Source: Siderastrea radians (Eukaryota; Cnidaria; Anthozoa; Scleractinia; Rhizangiidae). From it: a stretch of 64,000 bases of DNA. Positions 39,701 through 51,000 of the stretch are shown here, one piece after another. The stretch covers positions 1,763,894 through 1,827,893 of the forward strand of contig OZ024891.1 of the NCBI GenBank assembly GCA_964017195.1, read 5' to 3'. Made by a program: the position numbers and the translations under genes. Numbering within the stretch: the stretch's first letter is position 1; each line of letters begins with the position of its first letter. The notes below the pieces were generated by a model that did no database searches, had not been told where the DNA came from, and saw nothing but the letters and a program-made list of their open reading frames with translations.

Positions 39701-42700
39701 CATCATCCACGCAGACAAAGATGATAACAAAGTCCAGAGGAGAGCTCTACTTCTTCACTCAGCCGGTGAAGACGTCCAAGAAATATTCGAAACGTTGGCC
39801 GACACGGGCGGGATAAAAGATTACGCAAAAGCTGAGAAAGCCTTAAATGACTACTTCATCCCGAAAGTAAATTCGACATACCAGAACCACGTTTTCCGCA
39901 GCATGGAGCAGCACGATGGCGAAACTGTAGCCCAATTTGTGACTAGATTAAGAAGAGTGGTTAAAGATTGTGATTATGGCGAGCAAGCTGAAAATCAGAT
40001 ACGAGATCAAGTTGTCCAGCGTTGCAAATCACATGACTTACGGAGGAAATTGCTAGAAAAGGGAGAGAAGCTAACCCTGGAGCTCCTACTTTCGACGGCC
40101 GCAAACCATGAGTGTGTCCAATCGCAGTTGCAGAGTATGGAGAGTGGAAAGAATGATGTGAACGCGGTGCGTGAGAAGCAGCCAGACAAAACAAAGGAGT
40201 CAACCAGTGGAACTACGAAGCATGCATGCTACAGATGTGGGAATGTGGGTCATTTTGGACGAGACCCTGAATGCCCTGCCAAAGGAAAAACCTGCCATAA
40301 GTGTGGAGGAGCTGACCATTTTGGTGCCCAGTGTCAGACAAAGAAAGGAGCCAAACCTCCCAAACCTAGACGTGGAGGACAGCCAAAAGGAAAGAACCAG
40401 AAGAGGAAATCAGTCAGGTACGTGGAACGTGAAAGAGAGGAAGATGAGTATGCATTTGCTGTGAATTCTGTTGCACCACCTGAGGAAATAAATGTAACTG
40501 TGGGCGGAGTTGTAGTTGCTATGTTGATTGATTCGGGTGCAAGCACCAATGTCATTGACAAAAATCTGTGGTTAAAGTTGAAGCAAGAAAAGGTTAAGTG
40601 TGTGTCTAAGAAGAGTGATAAGAAGCTTTATGCATGGCAGTGACCAGCCACTGAAAGTTCTTGGAACATTCTCAGCGTCAGTAAAAGCAGGCGAAAATGA
40701 AGTAGAAGCTGAATTTGCTGTTATTGATGGAAAAGGGGCAGCACTGCTGGGAAGGGAAACTGCCATACAGCTGGGTGTGTTGAAATTAGGCATCCCACTT
40801 TATTCAGTGACATCTAAGGAAACGATCATGTCTGATTACAAAGAAATCTTTGAAGGTGTGGGAAAGTTGAAAGATTACCAAGTTAAGTTGTATGTGGATC
40901 CAAACGTACCTCCTGTGGCGCAACCAGTCAGGCGCACTCCATTTAGTCTTCGAGACAAGGTTAAAGAGAAGGTTGAAGAACTTGTAGCTATGGACATAAT
41001 TGAATCGGTAGAGGGCCCAACCCCGTGGGTTAGTCCAGTTGTAGTGGTACCAAAGCAGAATGATGAAATACGTTTGTGTGTAGACATGCGAAGGGCCAAT
41101 GAAGCTATCATCAGGGAACGCTACCCCATACCTACTGTAGATGAAGTGCTCCAAAACCTTAACCAAAGCACTGTGTTCAGTAAACTTGACCTGAAGTGGG
41201 GTTATCATCAGTTGGAACTCCATCCAGATTCCAGAAGCATCACAACCTTCACTACACACTGTGGGTTATACCGGTACAAGCGCCTTATGTTTGGCATAAG
41301 TTCGGCTCCAGAAGTGTACCAGCATGTCATCCAACAAGCATTACAAGATTGCGAAGGTGTTGCCAACATTTCAGATGACATCATTGTTCATGGAAGGAAC
41401 ACTGAAGAACACGACAAGAGATTGCAACGAGTCTTGGAGAGGCTGAAAGAGAAGAATCTAACGTTGAATGCAGGGAAGTGCAGATTTCACATGACCCAAA
41501 TGGTGTTCATGGGGCAAGTGCTAACCAATAATGGTATTGGTCCTGCCGAAGACAAGGTGAAAGCCATTGTGGATGCAAGAGAACCACAGAGTGCCTCTGA
41601 AGTCAGAAGTTTCCTGGGATTGGCAAACTACAATGCTCGATTTATCCCAGACTTTGCTACAGTTGCTGAACCGTTGCGCAGACTAACCAAGAAAGGTGTT
41701 CGTTTTGAGTTTGGAGATGAGCAGAGGAAGGCGTTCAATGAGCTGAAGATGAGACTATCAAGTGCAGAAACCCTTGGTTATTTTGACAAAGATGCTAAGA
41801 CACTGATTATAGCGGACGCAAGCCCAGTAGGCCTCGGCGCAATCCTAATCCAAGAACAGCAAGGCAGGAAAAGAGTCATCAGCTATGCAAGCAAGAGTCT
41901 TAGTGATGTAGAACGGCGTTACTCCCAGACCGAAAAAGAAGCCTTGGCAGTCGTTTGGGCATGCGAACGTTTCCATGTGTACCTGTACGGCATTGAATTC
42001 GAACTGTACACAGATCACAAGCCACTGGAAACAATCTACTCTAGCAGATCGAAGCCGTGTGCACGAATTGAAAGATGGATTCTGCGATTACAGCCATACA
42101 AGTTCAAAGTTAAATACTTACCTGGAGAGCAGAACATTGCTGATCCGTTATCGCGTTTACTTCAAGAAAACAAGCAAGTAGAATCTTCATCAGCACACAA
42201 AGTCTCAGATGAATTTGTCAGATTTGTCGCAGTAACTGCCACTCCTCGAGCAATGACAACACGTGAAATTGAAGAAGCCTCATCAGAAGACAGAGAATTT
42301 GTCGAATTGCATCAGTGCATAAAGAATGGAAACTGGAAAGGTGACCAGCATAAGCAGTACATACCAGTATGCAGTGAGCTGTGTGTGATTGGAAAGTTGA
42401 TCCTTCGAGATACCAGGATTGTCATACCAACCAAGTTGAGACCTCAAGTACTCTCCCTGGCCCATGAAGGACATCCAGGAATTGTCAGCATGAAGCAGAG
42501 ATTGCGGTCAAAAGTATGGTGGCCGGGAATTGACAGAGAAGCTGAAAGATTTTGCAAGAGCTGTCATGGTTGTCAGCTTGTAAGCAGTCCATCCAACCCG
42601 GAACCAATCAAGTCAACCCCATTACCAAGTGGCCCATGGCAAGATCTGGCCATCGACCTGTTAGGCCCATTACCCTCAGGAGACTCTGTTTTAGTTGTCG

Positions 42701-45700
42701 TCGATTACTTCAGCAGATATTATGAAGTGGAAATCATGCGCTCCACAACGTCCGAGAAGGTTGTAGAGTGCTTGGGGAAAATCTTCACCACCCATGGATT
42801 ACCTTTATCGCTTAGAAGCGACAACGGACCACAGTTTAGTTCAGACACCTTTGAGCAGTACTTGAAAAACCAAGGCATAGAGCACAGGAAGACCACTCCA
42901 TTGTGGCCGCAAGCAAATGGAGAAGTAGAAAGACAAAACAAGTCCCTGTTAAAGAGAATGAGAATAGCTCAAGCCGAAGGAAAAGAATGGAAGAAGGAGT
43001 TGCACAAGTACTTGGTGGCATATAGATCAACCCCTCATACCACCACTGGCGTGAGTCCAGCAGAACTTCTGTTTGGCAGGAAGATGCGTACTAAGTTACC
43101 AGAACTAAGAGAGGAGAGCATAGCGAGTGAGATGCGAGACAGAGATGGTGAAATGAAAGCAAAGGCAAAACAGTATGCAGACAAGAGGAGGAATGCTCAG
43201 GAATCAGACCTAACTCCTGGTGACAAAGTTTTGGTAAGACAAGAGCGGAGAAACAAGTTATCGACACCGTTTGCTCCTGAGCCTTATGATGTTATCTCTA
43301 AAAATGGGAACAGTGTTGTTATTGAATCATCAGAAGGTGTTCAAAGTATGCGGAACACAACCCATGTAAAGAAGTATGAGGAGCCGTCACCGAGCCCGGA
43401 TGAAACAACTCTGGTGCCAGATGATACAGCCCCCGCGGAACTGGAGGCAGAACAAGAAAAGGCCAGCAGCCCAATTGTTTCCAGACCGAGTAGAGTCAGG
43501 AAGCTACCAGAGAGATTCAAGGACTTTGATTTGACTTAGTGTCATTTTCAAGGACTCTGCCGTGACCTGAGTGTCATTGTTTAAGACTGTGTTATGACCA
43601 TTATTGACTATGTTATGACCATTATTGAATGCTGCAGTCTAAAGAGAGAGAACTTTGAGTCTTGGTTAGCCATAGTTTAAGTTTAAGTTTTATTGGACTG
43701 TTAAGTCTGATTGTAATAGTGTTGACATTTTCTAAGTTCGAAGCGTTGATAATTTGCAGCTTATTTACTAAGTTCGTTTACCGGAAAAAGGAAGGGATGT
43801 AGTGTTCGTGAAGTATATTCCAGTGTATCGTACACGAAGTTTTTAGGCGCGCAAAGCATGTATGTAAAGTGATTATTAAAGCATGGCGGATTAGATTCGA
43901 GTCTGTACTATTTGCGTGCAATAATCCTGTTCCATCGGTTTAAATACGACGTTGGAATACGACAAGGGGTTATGACAATGGCTGCACCTGTTTTGGACAA
44001 ACTATAGGCCAATTTTGATTTGTTAAAATTCAGCTCAGTAGCTTGCTGTTCAGACATGCATATCAGGGCTGGTGTGATTTGAACCTGAAGTGGATTATTA
44101 AACTGAAACACGAAAGAAGTGAAATGTATTCTGGTTGTTGTTGTAAAATGATGCCATCCTGAAAATGGCCTTTTACTGCTCCTTCATAGATGGGATTCTA
44201 GTCGGTCACAGGGTTACCACTTAAACATTTTTTAGGTTTTCCTAACAACAGTTCACTAGCAGCTCCCAGACGTAAACTAGTGACCTTCATATTGAAACCA
44301 CTGGAGCATGGTTCCTTGCCCACACCTCTGGGTAGTGTTCATGTACCCCTGCAATGGACTAGCATCCCGTCCAGGGGGGAGTAGCAATACTCTCAATTGC
44401 TTCATGCTACGGAAACTGGGATAAGCTCCAGCCGTGTGGGCCTCCTTGTGCGCCCAAGTGCGACTTTATCCTTTTTTAGTGTTCATGTATGCATGCTTCC
44501 ATATCTAACAGTGACTGACCTTCAGGAGGGGCAAAGAAGTTAAAGAAAGAATCATTCTTGATTGTTTTGCTGACAAATCTTGTCTGTCCTTTTCCTCCTC
44601 CAGAACCTACAAGAAAACATTATATTTTATAATTAATACTCCTAGTGATAGCAATGAGGAAATTTGAGTAATTGAGCCAACACATCACCACATGTAAATA
44701 CACAGCCTGCGATCTCTAAGGAACATCAATTTTATGGATAATTGGCATACCCTTCTTCTTTTGCTTTTTCTTTACCACTTTCTGTGTAACATTCTTTCCT
44801 TTTTTCCATTCAATGTGACAACTATTAAACACAAAACAAACACATAGCAGATCAGCAGGTAAGTACGCCAGTACTAAAGAGATCACAAATTTTTACTTCG
44901 TGTGTAATTATTGCTACGGTGATTGTGAAGAAGAGCTCCCCTCCACCGACTGTCGGCCAACTGTCGGCCGACAAATGACCGACAAGTCACTGACAGGTTA
45001 CCAACATGTTACTGACAGTTTTAAGCAAAGTAAGAGTAAGTAATGTTCTCTTAGGGCAATCATTGAGGGTAATCGATAAAGCAGTATTTACCACAATTTC
45101 ATAGTGTATCTTACCGACAGATTGCCGACAGTCGGTCCACAGTTGGCCAACTGTTGGTGAACTGTCATCTGACAGGTTACCGTCAGTTGGCCAACTGTTG
45201 GTGAACTGTCAGATGACAGGTTACCAACAGTTGGCTAACTGTTGGTGAACTGTCATCTGACAGGTTACTGACGGTTGGCCAACTGTTGGTGAACTGTCAT
45301 CTGACAGGTTACTGACAGTTGGCCAACTGTTGGTCAACAGTCAGCCCACATTTCACCAACAGCTGGCCAACAAATGGCTGACAGGTTACCGACAGTTGGC
45401 CAACAGTCAGTTGAGGGGAGCTGTTCTTCACGATTACCATTGCTATTTTGCCAGTAACATTCTTTCCTTTCTTTTCAAATCAATGTGACAACTATTGGGA
45501 AAAAAAACAGCACACAGCCAATTGGGATGAAAGTAAGCCAGCTTATGAAAAGAGAAAACACGTTTTCACTTCACACTGTAATTAAATGTTATTTTTACCA
45601 GTACAATTAATGACAAATACCCTGATGTGCTAATAATCTCTGGCCCTTCAAATGCAAACGGGTCATCTTCATCTGGTTCACATTTCATTTTATAACTCTT

Positions 45701-48020
45701 GGTCAAAACCTGTAACCAACAATGAAAGAAAAATACACAGCATTTAAAAAATTGTGTAAACAAACATCTGTAAAAAAATGGTGTACTCTGGCTTAACATG
45801 TCTCAATTTGTACATAGTTTAAATATTCCTCAAGCATTATGTCAACAGTCTTTATACCTCTCCAATGCTTTAACAGAAAACCTCTCAGAAATGTACTCAA
45901 GTAATAATTTATTATTTCTGAAAATGTATGAAGCAAAAGCAGAAGGCTGGTAAGTGAGAATTGTCTTATTTATTACTCACACTATTTGTAAAGTATGGGT
46001 TTGGTGAGAAGTGGAACTCCAGCACAAATCCCTGAAAATAATTAAAATAAAATAAAGATCTGCATGACTTTACATAGCAGTGTGACACCAGCAAAATTGT
46101 GCTATCTTTCGGAAATAAACTTGATAGCAAAGATTTGCATTCAAAATGCATGATAACAAACCATTGGAGTGGGCTGAGGGTACTGTGTTGCGTCAACATT
46201 GCTGTCTGGTCCAGTGAATATTACCCTGATATCAAGGAGATGCTTTAAAATTGGTTCATCGTGTTCCTGAAAATACAACAAATACAATAGTAAATAACGA
46301 CATGCAGACAGCTCTTAAATCTCAGCAATGACACCCTCAGACATTATCTACTGGCTAAAGTGGAGACAGTTGTTATGGTGAGGTCCTACAAAGAGCATTG
46401 CAGTGAAGGATTCAGCAGTCCAGACAAGAAAACATGGCTGATGGAGAGATTGCAATAACAGTATTTAAGTGAATCAAATAAATTATCAGTAGCCGGGACA
46501 AAATTTGTAATTTATTAGTGGGCATTACGGGGAGATGGCAGTTTAAATATTAATAATGCCGACAATTTACACACCTGGATCATTTCAGCTAACATGTCTA
46601 CGTTCTTCATTGCCGTCAACCAAAACTCTGGAATGCCCTTGACATCATCTAATTTAAAACAAAAAAATGTGCATGTACTAGGATTTAAACACGTACATCT
46701 ATCCCATAATTGATAAAACACATACACATATCCCATTTAGAAAATAGGATCCAGCAAGGTCAGTGAAAGACTGGAAACTCTAGAGGAAAACCAGAGAATC
46801 TCTAGAAATGCCTGAGCGAATATAGAGGAAAAGAAGATAATCCAGAGGAAAACCAAAGTATTTGAGCAAAAAATTTGATAGTCTGCAAAAACCCTCAGAG
46901 AAGTCGCAACCAGTAACAAACTCAGTGTGTGTCTATAAACACGTACAATGCCACTGTGGAATTAAATTATTTTTACCTGGAAGCTCTGATGTTTCCAGCT
47001 TCTCCTCATCGTCTATTTTAACTTTCTCTTTCACTTCACCCTGCCGGGAAGAGAGAGTTTTGTCCAGCTGAAATTTACAAACCTTAATGTAAAATTCTAG
47101 CCGTGTACAAACTTAAAGGAAATTGAAAGTAAAAACACAAAAATAATATAGATGACATGCGTGAAGTAGTGAACCTGTACAAGGTACCCTCGATAATTAC
47201 TCAGCAACACTTCCCTAATAATATTGACATGTCATTGGTCGCTGTATCAATATTTGGCAGAATGACGACGGTTCTCACTTTCTAGTGTGTGAATGAAATC
47301 CTATGGTTTGACCTATTCAAATGAAACTATTGTTCAGTACTTTCCTGTGGTAGTGTTTCATTAATTTATTATGTACAAGGTGTACATGTTTTGAGTCTGT
47401 CGATGAAGTCCTTCAGTGTAACAATTCAAAGAAAGTTGTTAAGCAGAACTTCTGTTTGGTACTGTTTATTATAGTGTACAAGGTGGTTCTTGTGTACAAG
47501 GTGGAGTCTTGTGGATGAAATCCTAAAGTGTGACCACATAAAATGAAAACTCTTGAGCAGTGCTTTCATGTGGTGCTACTTGCTTTTTAATATTTTGCAA
47601 AATGTTTTCCAAGATTGCTAATTTTTTTCTCTTTTGTAAATGAAATAGAACCTTGACATTGATTGTTAATGATTATCATTACCAAGGATGAAAATGTTTG
47701 ACAAACTTACAGATAATTGTGACACATCTTCTTCGCCCTTCTCTTCCTTGTCTTCAGTCTCCTCCTCCTCCTCATCACTCTGCCACTGGCATTCCTCATC
47801 AGTTGGTTCAACATGCCCATTAACAATGTTGCGACGCTAAAATAAATTACAACAATCTGGGTTTTAAAATTTAAGTTCAGATACTAATATAATGCTGGGT
47901 GAAAATGCAAGCTCAGAAAGGTGTTAACCTCCATATAGATTCAAACTCTTCTCTTTAGCAATAATGATTTGAAATGCTCTGTGAACAAAACCATTAAAAC
48001 CATTTAATAATAATAATAAC

Positions 48021-48052
<32 letters not shown>

Positions 48053-51000
48053 GTATTAGGAGCATAATACAAAGTCTTACATCGAATAAAAGATAAAAAC
48101 AAAGAAAAGAGAGACTAAAAAACACTTAGAATATGTAAAAGTTCAAGGTCAAATACATTCTTGTCCCCAGAGGCCGCGATCCTTGTGGTCAGTGCCACGG
48201 ATCGAGACCTCTGGCAGGGGCCAGGGTAATGCGCAAGCGCAATAGCTGCCCATTTTTGTGACCGATGGTAACCGTTATTATTTCAAATTTCTGAGGCTGC
48301 GCACAAAAGCTGGAAGTCCATGATTCACGGACTTCCTGCTTTGGTCCCTGCCAGAGGTCTCGATCCGTGGTGCTGGCCAAAAGGATCGCAGCTCTGGGGA
48401 TGAGAATGCATCAAATAACTACGGAAAAACACTTTTTGAAGAGAAACCATTTAAAACCTACCTTTTCAAATAATGGCTTGAACTTTTCAGCGAATTCACA
48501 CTCAAGGGCATGTACCCTTTCATAAAACAGACCCTCCACTTTACAACATTCAACCTGATGAAAAACAGATAACTTTAGCACAACAGGGTGATTGATAGAC
48601 ATAAATGTAAAAAGTTATAATCTGAAAGCAATAATTTAACTATTCACATTGTTGCTATTTACAAGTTACACCTGTACTCACAGCTCATAGTTCAGTTAGG
48701 CACCAAGTGTTTCATAAGACACTTACAAAACAACAGCCTCCGGCTCTTCCAGGTTGGTTGGCCAGAGGGATACCTACCCACCACTGAAAAATTAATTAGT
48801 TACGAAAACCTGTACAAGTTAATTACAAGTGCTTACCTGCAAATTTTTTAAAGCCTTTATTCTTCTTTTTACTGGTTTGGGTAAACTGAAAGAAAATAAA
48901 TAAATTGATAGAAAGTTAAACATTTTAATGAGTTGAAAATAAAACGAAAAAACAAAACAAAACAAAGACAACGGTTAGCACAGTTGGAGGGTAATAAACC
49001 TAGAATGCAAAATTAACTGATATCGCAGAATCAATAATTTTTAGGATTCTTAATAAGAACCGACAGGCAGCTGAAAAACTGGTGCATTTTGCTATCTCAG
49101 GTACCTTCTTAAGAAACCTTGCCATCTATTCAGGAACTTCAAATGAGAACTTCAATTTTTGTGTGTGTTACATATAATAAACTAGTCCTAATAATAAACT
49201 TAACCTTTGTATATATCCTGACTGCTGTCCAATGATCCTTTGAAGACCTCCCTGTAAGAAAAAGAGCCATGTTGACATCATTTATACAAGGGAAACAAGT
49301 ATTGTTTTACATAAGAACTGCCACAAAATAAGATGCAAACTGACCATCTAATTACAATACAATACAATACAATACAATACAATACAATACAATACAATAC
49401 CACGATAAAGCATGCAAGGAAGTGACAAGAGCACTTGTGCTCTCGTCACTTCCTTGCGTGCGTAAAATAGTAATAATGATAAAACAAACAAGATAATTCG
49501 ACCATGGGCCATTTGATAAAAACATAGCCAAGATATTAGCTCTTAATTTGCATTTGAAAGCAGCAACAGAGTTGCTTAACATGCTTAAACAAAGTTCTGA
49601 TTAAATGGATTTTCACTTCTTATCCAATAAGATGCAGCCCAGTAAGAAAAACTTGGAACTCCTTCCTTGTTAAATTTGCACCTTACAAGTGGCTATGACA
49701 TGACTTGATTAAACATACTGTCATCAGTGGTTCATTATAAACAACATAACAGTTAAGATAAAAGATGCTCTTTATTGGACAGCTGAAAACACATTTTTAA
49801 GAGGAACATTATATGAACAGTATAAAAATACCAAACCTGTAAAGCTGCTAATATCTGAGGATTTTGCATGAGCTGAGAAGCAGTGTCATCTGAAGACAAG
49901 GGTTTAAAAAAAATCAATTTTTTTATTTAATCAAATTTAAAAACTGTCTCGCTAATCATCCTTGCAACTACAGCAAGGACGCAGCTCCACAAGGTCGGAC
50001 CAGAAGCATATATAGGTACCTTCTGGCAGGCGCTGTATGGTCCATGCATTACCTTGGAGTACAGCCAACAGCCAGCTCAACTAAGCTGCATGTCGGTTTT
50101 TGCTGAGGGAGGAAAAGTGGGGTACCCGGAGAAAAACCCTCGGGGCAGGGTCTAGAACCAACACAAACTCACGTATGACGCCGGGTCCGGTAACCAAACC
50201 CGGGCCACATTGGTGGGAAGCGAGTCCTCTCACCACTGTGCCATCCCTGCTACAAGAAACTGTTTGCTTGATACTGTTTAACTGTTTCCCCTGTGTTCAG
50301 TGGCGGTTGAAAAAATTGGGCAAGAGCAGCTGAAAACATTTTTTTTCTTACTAATAGAACGGACAAGTCCAACCATGTGGCATGTAAAATTCTCAGAAAA
50401 CTTTCAACTTCAGCTTTGAGTTTCTTCAACAACCAATGGCAACTGTGGTTTTCACTCTCTAGCTGAACACAGTGTATTGTGCATGTAACGGTACAGTACA
50501 TTGGGAGATCCTGTTTGAAGTAACCTATAAAGGATGTTCTCTTGAGTCTAGCCTGTGCAGGCCAAACTGTCATTTCCCGGACAATGAAAGGTGCAAACAC
50601 AAGAAGGTTCTCTCTTGCCCTTGCAGAGACATTTGGCTCTAGACCTGGAAAATGACTGTTGTACACCTGTCTGAAAACAACAGTTGCCATAGCTGTCTGG
50701 GATGACGACCAAGGTAAGAATATCGTCTGCTTATTCTTAGATTGAAATCATGAGTCAAGTAACATAAAAATTTGGATTTACTAACTAGGTTAGTAATAAT
50801 GTCACCGTAAAGAAACTCAAACAGCGACGTTTGAAGCATTAGCCCTTTGTCACAGCAAATAACACGGTTGCTTCTATTTTTGAGTTTGGATGAAAATATC
50901 CATTTAAATGAAGCAGTAGCTACAATTCAGGTAGTGCTGTTCTTTATTCCATTGCACCGCCATTTTGAATTTTTGGAACGTCAAATGGTCGCCCAATTTT

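Larger units (their letters stand above)
39361..43964 (+). mobile_element. Full-length Ty3/Gypsy LTR retrotransposon, 4604 bp
   Basis: Two 167-bp LTRs (39361..39527 and 43798..43964) that begin TG and end CA and appear identical base for base. The direct 5-bp duplication AGGGG flanks both sides. A tRNA primer-binding-like 'tggcgacgaggatc' lies just inside the 5' LTR, and a polypurine tract ('ggaaaaaggaaggga') just before the 3' LTR. Domain order gag, protease, RT, RNase H, integrase is the Ty3/Gypsy (Metaviridae-like) order. Inserted in NAP1 intron 13 antisense to the gene. LTR identity implies a recent insertion. Confidence 0.95.

Noticed and set aside
44930..45430. Regularly spaced repeats that might suggest a CRISPR array
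   Set aside because: Units are contiguous, without unique spacers, inside a eukaryotic intron and bounded by TIRs and a target-site duplication.
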